Assembly (NCBI RefSeq): GCF_031583595.1
Contig: NZ_CP134145.1
Coordinates: 2,108,001 to 2,172,000 of the forward strand
Source of the DNA: Thalassotalea psychrophila
GTDB taxonomy: Bacteria > Pseudomonadota > Gammaproteobacteria > Enterobacterales > Alteromonadaceae
Length of the DNA: 64,000 nucleotides
Reading direction: 5' to 3'
Program-made: the position numbers and the translations under genes
Shown: in pieces, positions 51,427-59,338 of the stretch
How positions within the stretch are numbered: the first letter of the stretch is position 1
How the letters are laid out: each line of letters begins with the position of its first letter
Notes under the pieces: generated by a model
Database searches by the model: none
What the model saw: the letters and a program-made list of their open reading frames with translations, nothing else
What the model was told of the DNA's origin: nothing

Positions 51427-51665
51427 TGCAAACACATTACACAAATGAAGAACGTAATAGTCTTCAACCAGACAACACAGATGAACAAGACTTCTTCTAC
51501 AAAAAGAAAAGCAAGGTTGAGCAGATTAGATTCAACTTACCCACTGACTTAATCCAATCACTGAAGGCACAAGCCAAAGAACAAAACAAAACACTTTCAC
51601 AACTAGTAATCGAGCTATTAGGAGCTGATACACATGACAAAATTAAACAACTACAAAAAGATTAA
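51426..51665 (+). CDS. Ribbon-helix-helix (Arc-like) protein
   Basis: A 79-aa protein starting at ATG 51426, translationally coupled to the previous gene; an upstream in-frame start at 51402 is less likely. The C-terminal 45 residues have a ribbon-helix-helix pattern: strand VEQIRFNLPTDL, then helices IQSLKAQAKEQNKTLSQLVI and ELL. The N-terminal 30 residues are polar and probably disordered. It is a likely small DNA-binding repressor controlling early genes. Its end overlaps the winged-helix gene by 32 bp. Confidence 0.7.
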   Translation: MQTHYTNEERNSLQPDNTDEQDFFYKKKSKVEQIRFNLPTDLIQSLKAQAKEQNKTLSQLVIELLGADTHDKIKQLQKD

Positions 51666-52203
51666 TACAAGCTACACACCTGTACCTAATACGGTATTTC
51701 AACACCTTACACCTATCGCAGCATTACTGTATGGCAAGATGTCAGATGATTACTTCTTCTATTTAGAAAAGACAGGAGTATACACACCAAATGACATCAC
51801 TGATTCAAAGCACTTTAGCGTATCAAGACCAACAGTGAGCAAGGCACGTAAGATGCTAATAGAAAAGGGTTACATCTCTGTTGTATCAGAACGTAATGGT
51901 TGCAAGACAATCTATCACGTTAACAAGATCAACGCTGAAGGTAATCCTGTTGTTGTATCACCAACTATCACTGAATCAATCAAGAACATTACCAAGAAAG
52001 GTAGGTTACTTGATGAGACTAATAGAGGTCTTACTACTGAAGCTAAGGCAGAAGTGTATGAAATACGTAAGGCAAAGCAGCTGAAAGAAGAACAAAGTAA
52101 ACGTGAACAAGAACAGAAGGGCAGGGAAATGGCAGAAGCAGCTAGAGCCTTTGGTGGTACGGCAGGTAATACCGCACTAGATGAAGATGACACCCCATTT
52201 TAA
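51634..52203 (+). CDS. Winged-helix DNA-binding protein with SSB-like acidic tail (possible replication initiator)
   Basis: A 189-aa protein. Residues 20-105 form a winged-helix domain (IAALLYGKMSDDYFFYLEKT; FSVSRPTVSKARKMLIEKGY; wing VVSERNGCKTIYHV), like N-terminal domains of phage and plasmid replication proteins. A basic coiled-coil stretch follows (about 135-170), then a Gly/Ala linker. The last residues ALDEDDTPF closely match the C-terminal tip of bacterial SSB (DDDIPF), which recruits PriA, RecQ and other replication proteins. Three 23-bp repeats lie just downstream. A role in starting phage DNA replication is my inference. Confidence 0.65.
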   Translation: MTKLNNYKKINTSYTPVPNTVFQHLTPIAALLYGKMSDDYFFYLEKTGVYTPNDITDSKHFSVSRPTVSKARKMLIEKGYISVVSERNGCKTIYHVNKINAEGNPVVVSPTITESIKNITKKGRLLDETNRGLTTEAKAEVYEIRKAKQLKEEQSKREQEQKGREMAEAARAFGGTAGNTALDEDDTPF

Positions 52204-52288
52204 TTAGGTTAATACATAGTATCTTTTAACTCTTTTAATTAAATCCAGCGTTAAAACCTATAGGTAAACTATGGGTATACTATGGTAC

Positions 52289-52360
52289 GTGTAAAGATTC
52301 TTTACAGCTACCTGCTAAGTTTCTTTACACCTACCTGTAAACATTCTTTACAGCTTCACA
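52289..52360. repeat. Three 23-bp-period direct repeats with TGTAAA-N5-TTTACA dyads (iteron-like)
   Basis: TTCTTTACAGCTACCTG (52298), TTCTTTACACCTACCTG (52321) and TTCTTTACAGCTTCACA (52344) start exactly 23 bp apart. Two of them complete dyads: TGTAAA-GATTC-TTTACA (52290-52306) and CTGTAAA-CATTC-TTTACAG (52335-52353). The third, in the middle, is a half-site. They lie in a 290-bp gap after the winged-helix gene. They could be replication iterons or an operator array. Confidence 0.7.
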
Positions 52361-52421
52361 AAACAAACATTCTAAATAGCTCACTACTGGCTATTACCCC
52401 CAATTGCACACACATTCAAAA

Positions 52422-52471
52422 GTCAGAACGATCTGACATTTACACAAATTACAGAAGACGAAACTGTCTTC
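52422..52471 (+). promoter_or_regulatory. Two hairpins upstream of the 52494 gene
   Basis: GTCAGA-ACGA-TCTGAC (52422-52437) and GAAGAC-GAAACT-GTCTTC (52454-52471) are perfect short palindromes. The second lies 8 bp before the AAGGAG ribosome-binding site, so it may modulate translation; the first could be a terminator-like or operator element. Neither has a T run. Confidence 0.45.
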
Positions 52472-52493
52472 GACAATTACTAAGGAGTCAAAC

Positions 52494-52778
52494 ATGACTA
52501 CAACTACACAAAACAACACAGAACAAGCAATCACAGCAGCAACTGAATTAGCCTTTTTACATGTACATGGAACACTACTCAACCTTAGAGAGTTAAATAG
52601 AGAGTTTGATTCAATCAACATTGGCTATGAAACCTTTGATGCTTTAGAAGTTGAAATGAAAGCGAAGGCTTTTGATGAGCTAGAGAGCACAGTCAATACA
52701 ATCCACTTCCATTACTTTGATGAGATTTCAGAGACTGCTTCAGGTAACAACAATGGCTTTGAGAAGATTACGGATTAA
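52494..52778 (+). CDS. Hypothetical phage protein
   Basis: A 94-aa protein starting at ATG 52494 after AAGGAG. It begins with a Thr/Gln/Asn-rich stretch (MTTTTQNNTEQAITAATELA) and continues as amphipathic helix (FLHVHGTLLNLRELNREFDS; EVEMKAKAFDELESTVNTIH). No family is recognised. It is the first gene after the repeat-containing gap and may start the late transcript. Confidence 0.6.
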   Translation: MTTTTQNNTEQAITAATELAFLHVHGTLLNLRELNREFDSINIGYETFDALEVEMKAKAFDELESTVNTIHFHYFDEISETASGNNNGFEKITD

Positions 52779-52846
52779 ACACAACAGGGAGTATCACGCT
52801 CCCTTTCCACTTCATACAGAAACAAATCAGGAACAGGAGGACATCA

Positions 52847-53194
52847 ATGTCCAATTCAAATCCAAGTCCTTCTACTCGCTTTGGAGCGATGAATGGCAAC
52901 CCAATTAACTTAGCTGGTCGCCCTCGCGGAAGTCGCAGCAAGATCACTCAGAAAGAATTAGATGCTTACAAAGAGTCAATCTTAAACAAATCAACAGTAA
53001 TCGAAGAGTTACAGCGTATAGCTAAGTTAGCGGAAGCAGATGGTGATTACTCTACAGCTGGTCGCCTATGGGAAAAGATACTAGCTTACGGTAACAACCC
53101 TACACACGATGGAGCTAAAGACGATGGTTCTACAGACAAAATAGATTACACAGCTGAAGATCTTAAAGCTCAGCTAATTAAGGAATTAAGCTAA
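52847..53194 (+). CDS. terS: Putative small terminase subunit
   Basis: A 115-aa protein with a basic N-terminal AGRPRGSRSKITQKELDAYK segment, a form common in small terminase/DUF5681-like DNA-binding subunits, and a helical central region (STVIEELQRIAKLAEADGDY), ending in an acidic tail. By position (before the structural genes) and size it may recognise packaging sites for the large terminase at 55231. The tail-fibre gene in between is unusual. It starts after AGGAGG (52836-52841) and its stop overlaps the next ATG by one base. The assignment is tentative. Confidence 0.5.
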   Translation: MSNSNPSPSTRFGAMNGNPINLAGRPRGSRSKITQKELDAYKESILNKSTVIEELQRIAKLAEADGDYSTAGRLWEKILAYGNNPTHDGAKDDGSTDKIDYTAEDLKAQLIKELS

Positions 53195-53325
53195 TGACAT
53201 TAGAACAACGTATTGAAGAATTAGAAGAGAGAGCTAGATGTAGTGATTGGTCTTGCAGAATGGCAATCATGTCATTAAGCGTAATAGCAGCTTCTGTAGC
53301 TTTTTCATCACTGTTTAACATTTAG
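53194..53325 (+). CDS. Small single-pass membrane protein
   Basis: A 43-aa ORF whose ATG overlaps the preceding TAA by one base. A charged N-terminal helix (MTLEQRIEELEERARCSDWS) leads into one hydrophobic segment (MAIMSLSVIAASVAFSSLF). The size and topology would suit a small holin-like or membrane-anchored protein, but no lysis partner is nearby. There is no recognised family. Confidence 0.55.
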   Translation: MTLEQRIEELEERARCSDWSCRMAIMSLSVIAASVAFSSLFNI

Positions 53326-53333
53326 GGATTGCT

Positions 53334-53501
53334 ATGGAAATTAAACTAAACAAAGAAGGCATCTTAGATGATGCTCAGAAGGCTCTAGAAAGCATTAAAC
53401 AGACCTATCTAGAGAAGCTAAAGCAGTTAGAAGAAGATACTAGAAAGCAAGCCAGAGAAGCTATTGTAGGCTCTCTGAAGAGCGGTGTTTGCTATGTCTA
53501 G
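53334..53501 (+). CDS. Small helical phage protein
   Basis: A 55-aa ORF (MEIKLNKEGILDDAQKALES, then IKQTYLEKLKQLEEDTRKQA, REAIVGSLKSGVCYV), probably one long charged helix. It follows the small membrane protein by 8 bp and overlaps the tail-fibre start by 8 bp, so all are coupled. Function is unknown. Confidence 0.5.
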   Translation: MEIKLNKEGILDDAQKALESIKQTYLEKLKQLEEDTRKQAREAIVGSLKSGVCYV

Positions 53502-54990
53502 TAGAGAAGAATACATATCCATTGGACCATCTAATGGTAACTATGAACACAAATCAGTACCTGCTCAAGATCAAGACATCCCAGCTTTCCTTAGTGATGA
53601 GTTCTTACAGTTGGGTAGTATCGTAAATGGCATACTAGAAGGTGGTGCATTTCCTCCTCAAACAGAGATGCCTAAGCGCTACAGAGAAGGTATGATGTTC
53701 TTCTTCTCTCAGCCTATTGAACCTACTAATGAAACAACTATTACATCTGCTGGTGTATGGCTTTACCGTAACAAGAAGTGGTGGAAAGTCATTGATGATC
53801 CATCATCTATTGAAGGTGTAACTTTAGCTTACCGATTAACTACAGATGAAACTTCACCTAGTACACCTCCAGATGGTGTTGATTACCCTCCTACTAATTG
53901 GGAACAATACCCACCAGTTAAGGGGCCTAAGACTGATTGGATTTGGGTATCTTCTCAGACTTCTATAGCTGAAGATGGTACACGTACTTGGTCTAGTCCT
54001 ACTCCTTGGTCTGCTGGTGTTACAGATGGTGTAAGCCCTCCTGCAATTCCGGGACATAGAGCAGTGGTTCAGTTAACAGATCCAGTATTAAGATCATCAT
54101 TTAGTACAAGAGCTGCTTACGATTTAGTAGTAGCTGAAGTATCTGATAGAGACCCAATTGTGCCTATTAATGGTGATACGGTTACTCAACATTCATCTAT
54201 ACCAACTGAGGAAGGTGAAGCTCCTACTTTCATTGCTACTAAGTCCTATCAGGTAGGCTCAGGAAACCCAGGAATTTGGGAAGATGTAGCTGAGTTCATT
54301 GATGGTAATTTAGTGGTAAATGGGACTATTAACGGTGGTGCTATACGTGCTGATTCAGAGGTACGTATTGGTGGTAATGCTGGTGATGATTTAGTTGTAG
54401 TTAGTGCTACTGATCCTAATTCCCGACTATGGGTAGGTGATAGTGGTGATGGTGCTACTGCTAACTTCAGAGTATCCCCATCTGGTGACTTGTTTGCTAA
54501 CAGTGGTGTCTTTAATGGCTCTGTACAAGCAGACAACATTACTGGTGATGTACTTGGTATTGCTACTCACAAATCACCTGTTCAATACATAGATTACACT
54601 CTTGATTACGAGCTATTAGGTGATGAATGGACTGTAGAAGTTAATACAGCTCACGCTAGAACTATGATAGTTACACCTCCACTAATGGAGAAGCACGTAA
54701 GCTTTGGTACAAATACAGAGCTACAAGTAGCTTTACAGGCTGACTTAACAGGTACTGGTGGTTGGGTTACGGCTGACAATACACCGTTCTTCCATGTAGC
54801 CCCTGATCCAGCACTAGACTATCACTTCATGCTCCCACCTTTGGCTCTGGAAATACCTAAAGACCATGGGGACATTTACTACAAGTTTAGATTAGCTTGG
54901 AGAAATAGAGGTGACAGAATCGGCACTCAATACACACCAGTAGTAGTACAGCTAATTCGTCAAGGCGATAGCATTACATTTTTAGATTAA
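53494..54990 (+). CDS. Putative tail fibre/tail spike protein
   Basis: A 498-aa protein; ATG 53494 (MSSREEYISIGPSNGNYEHK) is taken as start. The N-terminus (to about 110) resembles an adsorption-structure attachment part (FLSDEFLQLGSIVNGILEGG). Pro/Ser/Thr-rich repeats of WxxxTPW type follow at about 120-175. The central segment carries beta-strand rich fibre repeats (NLVVNGTINGGAIRADSEVR, ANFRVSPSGDLFANSGVFNG, GSVQADNI), like the ends of lambda J-type tip proteins, and the C-terminus is a compact beta domain. Its role would be host recognition. Sited upstream of terL, it is out of the usual order. Confidence 0.7.
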   Translation: MSSREEYISIGPSNGNYEHKSVPAQDQDIPAFLSDEFLQLGSIVNGILEGGAFPPQTEMPKRYREGMMFFFSQPIEPTNETTITSAGVWLYRNKKWWKVIDDPSSIEGVTLAYRLTTDETSPSTPPDGVDYPPTNWEQYPPVKGPKTDWIWVSSQTSIAEDGTRTWSSPTPWSAGVTDGVSPPAIPGHRAVVQLTDPVLRSSFSTRAAYDLVVAEVSDRDPIVPINGDTVTQHSSIPTEEGEAPTFIATKSYQVGSGNPGIWEDVAEFIDGNLVVNGTINGGAIRADSEVRIGGNAGDDLVVVSATDPNSRLWVGDSGDGATANFRVSPSGDLFANSGVFNGSVQADNITGDVLGIATHKSPVQYIDYTLDYELLGDEWTVEVNTAHARTMIVTPPLMEKHVSFGTNTELQVALQADLTGTGGWVTADNTPFFHVAPDPALDYHFMLPPLALEIPKDHGDIYYKFRLAWRNRGDRIGTQYTPVVVQLIRQGDSITFLD

Positions 54991-54999
54991 GGAAAAACA

Positions 55000-55227
55000 A
55001 TGGAAAACAAACAAGACATTTTAGATGATCTAGTAAAACTAGAAGCACGAATCTTAGAGATTCACGAAGAACTAACTGAGCTAACTGAAAAGTACAACAG
55101 TGAAGAAGCAGCTAAACCAGACGCTAATGTACGTGAATACTTCTCTAAATTAGACAAGGAATTTGAAATCCTATCTAACCGAGTAATACAAGGTAAAGTC
55201 CTAGTACTCTGGTCTGAAAGAGCTTAA
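55000..55227 (+). CDS. Hypothetical coiled-coil phage protein
   Basis: A 75-aa acidic protein, nearly all helix (ILDDLVKLEARILEIHEELT, then ELTEKYNSEEAAK; EYFSKLDKEFEILSNRVIQG), with heptad-like leucines in the first half. It starts after AGGAAA, 9 bp behind the fibre gene and 3 bp before the large terminase. It could be a fibre chaperone or packaging helper; no family is recognised. Confidence 0.6.
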   Translation: MENKQDILDDLVKLEARILEIHEELTELTEKYNSEEAAKPDANVREYFSKLDKEFEILSNRVIQGKVLVLWSERA

Positions 55228-55230
55228 CTG

Positions 55231-56814
55231 ATGGGAGTTGCTCTAGACATAGACAGTATGGACGTAGAGCAGTTAACCCAGCTACTAGCTCAAGTACGTC
55301 TAGACAAACAATTTAATAGATCTAAGTTCTTTACAGCTTACGACTATCAACGAGACTTCTATTCAGCTGGTGCTAAGTATCAGCGTAGGTTCTTAATGGC
55401 AGCAAACAGAATAGGAAAGTCATTCGGTTCAGCTATGGAGATGTCCTATCACCTTACTGGTCTCTATCCTGATGATTGGGAAGGTAAGGTCTTTGACAAA
55501 CCTATCTTAGCTTGGGCAGTTGGTATCACTGGTGACTCAACCCGTAAGGTACTACAGAGAGAACTATTTGGAACAGCTAACGCTAAAGACAAGAATTCAC
55601 TTGGCACTGGTGCAATACCTAAAGAATGTATTGAGTTTGAATACCTAGAACGTGATGGAAACAAAGTACTATCTGCACAGGTTAAACATGTAAGTGGTGG
55701 TACATCTACAGTTGAATTCAGATCTACACAGCAAGGTGAGCACGTATTAATGGGTGCTACAGTTGACTTCATTTGGTTAGACGAAGAATGTCCTTACAGG
55801 TCAATGGAAATCTATTCCCAGTGTGTTACACGTACCGCTACAACTGGTGGTCATGTTGTCATTACAGCTACCCCTGAAAATGGTATGACTGAACTGATTG
55901 ACATGTTCCTTACTGCTCAAGCTAATGATGGTGAAACTGAAGATGATGATGAATACCTATACATGCAAAATGCTACTTGGGATGATGCACCTCATTTAAC
56001 TGAAGATGTTAAAGCTGAATTACTCGCTTCTATACCTAAATGGCAGTGGGAGATGAGAATGAAAGGTGTACCTATTGCAGCTGATGGTCTTGTATTCCCT
56101 ATTGCTGAAGAGAAGGTAATAGTTGATGGTATTGAGATTGACAGTGGTGATGACATCCTTTGGTCACTTGATGTTACACACAGAGGTAAGAAAGGGAATG
56201 ACCCTTCAGTCTTGTCTCTGTTAGTTCGTAAACGTCTACAAGGTGAGAACCAAGACCAAACCATTACTTACTTACACCATCAAGTTACTTTCCCTGAGAA
56301 TGGATTTGCTGATGCTATTGCAGACTACCTATTAAGCCCTGACAACCGTTACAAGTATGCTCCTTTAATTCTTCCATCTGATGCTGGTAATGAAGGTGCT
56401 GATGCAATGGGTACGATACTCAGGGAACGTGGTGTTAACTGTGAGAACAAATCATTTAGTAACCCTGTTCAGTCTGAGATTAATCAAGATTGGACTAAGA
56501 AAGGTACAAGCAGTATTAACATTGAAACTGGTTTAACCCACATGAACCAATCCTTTCACGATGGAACATTTAAGATCTGCAAACATGGTTGTCCTAAGTT
56601 CCTTTCTGAAATGAAGACTTACATCAGAGACAATCCATCTGGTGGAACTAATGTTAAATACAAAGGTAAGAAGGATCATCTGGATTCAGGTCGTTACGGT
56701 TTCATGTCTATGGTAGGTAATCGTTGTTTACCAGCTGGTCAGACACAAGTTGATTCATTTGACTTTAACAATGGATTTGACATGGGTGATGACTATTACG
56801 ATGAAGCTGCTTAA
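55231..56814 (+). CDS. terL: Terminase large subunit
   Basis: A 527-aa packaging motor. The N-terminal ATPase has Walker A AANRIGKS (58-65) and Walker B VDFIWLDEE. The adenine-binding DYQRDFYSAG and coupling motif ITATPENG are also visible. The C-terminal RNase H-like nuclease has LWSLDVTHRGKKGNDPSV (first Asp), PLILPSDAGNEGADAMG (second), and a later acidic KDHLDSGRYGFMS. It cuts concatemeric DNA and drives it into the capsid. It starts 3 bp after the coiled-coil gene. The portal follows after a 95-bp gap. Confidence 0.92.
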   Translation: MGVALDIDSMDVEQLTQLLAQVRLDKQFNRSKFFTAYDYQRDFYSAGAKYQRRFLMAANRIGKSFGSAMEMSYHLTGLYPDDWEGKVFDKPILAWAVGITGDSTRKVLQRELFGTANAKDKNSLGTGAIPKECIEFEYLERDGNKVLSAQVKHVSGGTSTVEFRSTQQGEHVLMGATVDFIWLDEECPYRSMEIYSQCVTRTATTGGHVVITATPENGMTELIDMFLTAQANDGETEDDDEYLYMQNATWDDAPHLTEDVKAELLASIPKWQWEMRMKGVPIAADGLVFPIAEEKVIVDGIEIDSGDDILWSLDVTHRGKKGNDPSVLSLLVRKRLQGENQDQTITYLHHQVTFPENGFADAIADYLLSPDNRYKYAPLILPSDAGNEGADAMGTILRERGVNCENKSFSNPVQSEINQDWTKKGTSSINIETGLTHMNQSFHDGTFKICKHGCPKFLSEMKTYIRDNPSGGTNVKYKGKKDHLDSGRYGFMSMVGNRCLPAGQTQVDSFDFNNGFDMGDDYYDEAA

Positions 56815-56909
56815 ACAGTAACCCCGTTGGAGAAACCTCTTCAGTGGATTAACTAACCCTAAAGGTTGCCGATTAAAAGGAAGGCAAGATTACTTTAGGA
56901 GTCATACCA

Positions 56910-58997
56910 ATGACCCAACTTACTTTAAAAACAAAGTGGATGAAGGAAAAACTTCCTGAGTTCCAAACCCAAATGATGCACAGCTTTAACTTCGCTGATG
57001 AAAGACGTGAAGAGAGAACAGAGCATTACCAAGAAGCCTTCCAGTATTACCGTTCAGTATTACCTACCCATAGTGGTAAAGGCACATCAAGCTATGTAGA
57101 GCCAGTACTACGTGAAACTGTGGATGGTCTAATGCCTTCCTTACTAGGTATCTTTGCAGAGAATGAAATTAATGCAGTTAAGTTCAAACCACTGTCTAAG
57201 TTCGTCACTAATGAAGTTACTGAAGCAGTTAACAAAGGTCTTAATGAAATCATCCTTCGTAAGAACAATGGTTACAAAGAGATTCAAGATGCTATTAAAG
57301 AATGTCTAATTGCTGGTGATGCTTACATGAAAGTGTATGTATGTGATGAAGAAGAGACTGAAGACTTAATGCCAATTGAAGGTGCTCCATTAGAGATGTT
57401 ACAAGGCATCCTTAATGAATACCCTGATACTGATACAGACCAGTTTGAAGTTGATGAAGAGACAGGTACATTCTCCACTGAAGGTGCTGACTTAGTTAAA
57501 AAGATTAAGACACCTAAGATTGAATTCATTCCTTTTGCAGAGATGTTTGTAGATCCTAGTGTTGATGACATTGAAGATGCTCGTTACGTAACTCATCGTA
57601 CTATCAGTACAGTGGGTAAAATGAAAGAGCTATTCCCTAAAATGGTTGAAGAGATTGAACGTGCTTCTATCATCGAAGGTTCTAATGAATCTGACATGTC
57701 TAACATCTCTATTGAGACTCAACGTCAACAACGTAGTAAAGAAGATGACTTACTTACTACCAATGACCAGAATGAACGTCCTACACACTTGTATGAACAC
57801 TACATCCATTCTTCGTTACTAGACAAGAAAGGTAAGACTCGTTACTACCAAGTATTTGCTACTCACGCTGAAGTGTTAGAGATTCATGAAGTTGATGGTC
57901 ATCCATTTGTTCACATGGTTCCAGATCGTGTTCCAGACTCGCAGTGGGGTATCTCAATGCACAGTTTGGTTAAGCATCAACAGGACTACATGACTGAAAT
58001 GGCTCGTTCTATCTTAGACAATGCTAAAACTGCTGCACATCGTAGATACATTGCTGCTAAAGGGCAGTATGACCGTAGATCACTATTAGACAATAGACCT
58101 GGGGGAGTAGTTGAAGTTACTGCTGCTGGTGCTGTTAAACCTATGGAATACCATCCTATTCCACCAGCTGCTGAAAGCATCTATGCCAAAATGAAGGAAA
58201 CTGCTGCTATTACGAAGAGTAATGCAATTAGTGAATCCTTTGGTCAGAACATGTCTCAAGTTGCTGCTTCTTCAGTGGCTATGTTTGTTCAAGAAGGTGA
58301 GATGAAGGACAAGCGTGTTGCTAAGTCAATTTGCTTTACTGGTCTACAACCAATCATGTCTAAGCTTTACAAGCTAATTAAAGATCATGACTTGGCACTT
58401 ACCTACGAAGGTGAAGAAGTTGGTCTAACTGGTAAGCAATTACCTAAACGTTGTGAGTTCGCTGTAGATGTAACTACTAACAATGATGAAGCTCGTAAGA
58501 TTGGACAGTTGATGAACATCTTACAAATTGAAGCACAGTTAGCAGCTGTTGAATCACCTATCTCTGGTGCTCAAGAACGCTACGAAGTTTACAACGAAGC
58601 ACTTAAGTCTATGGGTTGTGATACTGCTGGTTACATTAAGAATCCAGCTGAACATGAACCTACTCCTGAAGAGTTAGACGAAGCACTGAAAGCTAAGCTA
58701 CTTGATGGCCGTAAGTTTGAAGCTGAAGTGTTTAGTGCGGAAGCTGTTAGAGACAACTTACTTGCAGAAGGCATCAAGCTTGAAGCTGAGATTAAAGCTA
58801 TTAACGAAGGTATTGAACGTGAAAAGGAAGCTAATGTTCTTAAGGCCCAAGAGCTACAGGTTAAGCAATCTGCTAATGAGCAAGACTTTGACATTAGTGA
58901 ACGTAAGATTGAAGTAGACAAAGCTGAACTACAGACAGAGGTCATGATGACTGCTGCTACTGGTGAAGAAGCTAACTTTACCCACTCATACCGCTAA
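56910..58997 (+). CDS. Phage portal protein (podovirus type)
   Basis: A 695-aa dodecameric portal that forms the DNA entry point of the head. FQYYRSVLPTHSGKGTSSYV, then RETVDGLMPSLLGIFAENE at the N-terminus is the typical podovirus/P22-like portal opening. ECLIAGDAYMKVYV, AEMFVDPSVDDIEDARYVTH and VPDRVPDSQWGISMHSLVKH are also diagnostic. The C-terminal 130 residues (from about 560) are a long acidic helical barrel (EKEANVLKAQELQVKQSANE). Length is in the range of P22-type portals. It lies downstream of the large terminase, as in most tailed phages. Confidence 0.88.
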   Translation: MTQLTLKTKWMKEKLPEFQTQMMHSFNFADERREERTEHYQEAFQYYRSVLPTHSGKGTSSYVEPVLRETVDGLMPSLLGIFAENEINAVKFKPLSKFVTNEVTEAVNKGLNEIILRKNNGYKEIQDAIKECLIAGDAYMKVYVCDEEETEDLMPIEGAPLEMLQGILNEYPDTDTDQFEVDEETGTFSTEGADLVKKIKTPKIEFIPFAEMFVDPSVDDIEDARYVTHRTISTVGKMKELFPKMVEEIERASIIEGSNESDMSNISIETQRQQRSKEDDLLTTNDQNERPTHLYEHYIHSSLLDKKGKTRYYQVFATHAEVLEIHEVDGHPFVHMVPDRVPDSQWGISMHSLVKHQQDYMTEMARSILDNAKTAAHRRYIAAKGQYDRRSLLDNRPGGVVEVTAAGAVKPMEYHPIPPAAESIYAKMKETAAITKSNAISESFGQNMSQVAASSVAMFVQEGEMKDKRVAKSICFTGLQPIMSKLYKLIKDHDLALTYEGEEVGLTGKQLPKRCEFAVDVTTNNDEARKIGQLMNILQIEAQLAAVESPISGAQERYEVYNEALKSMGCDTAGYIKNPAEHEPTPEELDEALKAKLLDGRKFEAEVFSAEAVRDNLLAEGIKLEAEIKAINEGIEREKEANVLKAQELQVKQSANEQDFDISERKIEVDKAELQTEVMMTAATGEEANFTHSYR

Positions 58998-59018
58998 ACC
59001 TTTAATTAATACGTGACT

Positions 59019-59071
59019 CTACGTGATTTCTATAGGGCAGTTACCCACATTGTCTTACAGATTTCACGTAG
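59019..59071 (+). promoter_or_regulatory. Inverted repeat between portal and 59102 gene
   Basis: CTACGTGA (59019-59026) and TCACGTAG (59064-59071) flank 37 bp, and an extra ACGTGA half-site lies at 59011-59016. It could be a long-loop RNA hairpin or a protein site controlling the downstream genes. There is no T run. Confidence 0.4.
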
Positions 59072-59101
59072 GGACGCGCTACAACACAGGAAATTCCCCA
59101 A

Positions 59102-59335
59102 ATGAAAGATTTAACAAGCAAATCTGATGAACAGTTAGAAAATCACCTGAAATCAGTAGCTAAATCTCTTGCAGAACCTTTTGCATACCTAGCTGAAATG
59201 GAACGTAGAACCATCACTAAAGACTTAATTAATGCTGATGATGTTCCAGTGATTAAAACCAATCAAAACAAATACCACTATTTAGCTCAGTTAGAGCAAA
59301 CAATTAAAAACTATTTAGAATTCTCAGGAGAGTAA
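59102..59335 (+). CDS. Hypothetical phage protein
   Basis: A 77-aa helical protein (MKDLTSKSDEQLENHLKSVA, then KSLAEPFAYLAEMERRTITK). It starts after AGGAAAT and ends 3 bp before the scaffold candidate, so the two are coupled. The position between portal and scaffold is often taken by small head-assembly factors. No family is recognised. Confidence 0.6.
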   Translation: MKDLTSKSDEQLENHLKSVAKSLAEPFAYLAEMERRTITKDLINADDVPVIKTNQNKYHYLAQLEQTIKNYLEFSGE

Positions 59336-59338
59336 TAC

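Noticed and set aside
52298..52360. CRISPR array
   Set aside because: Only three units with a 23-bp period and no unique spacers or cas genes; better explained as protein-binding iterons.
53854..54057. Minus-strand open frame in the tail-fibre gene
   Set aside because: Arg/Ser-rich antisense shadow of the Pro/Thr-rich fibre repeats, without a ribosome-binding site.
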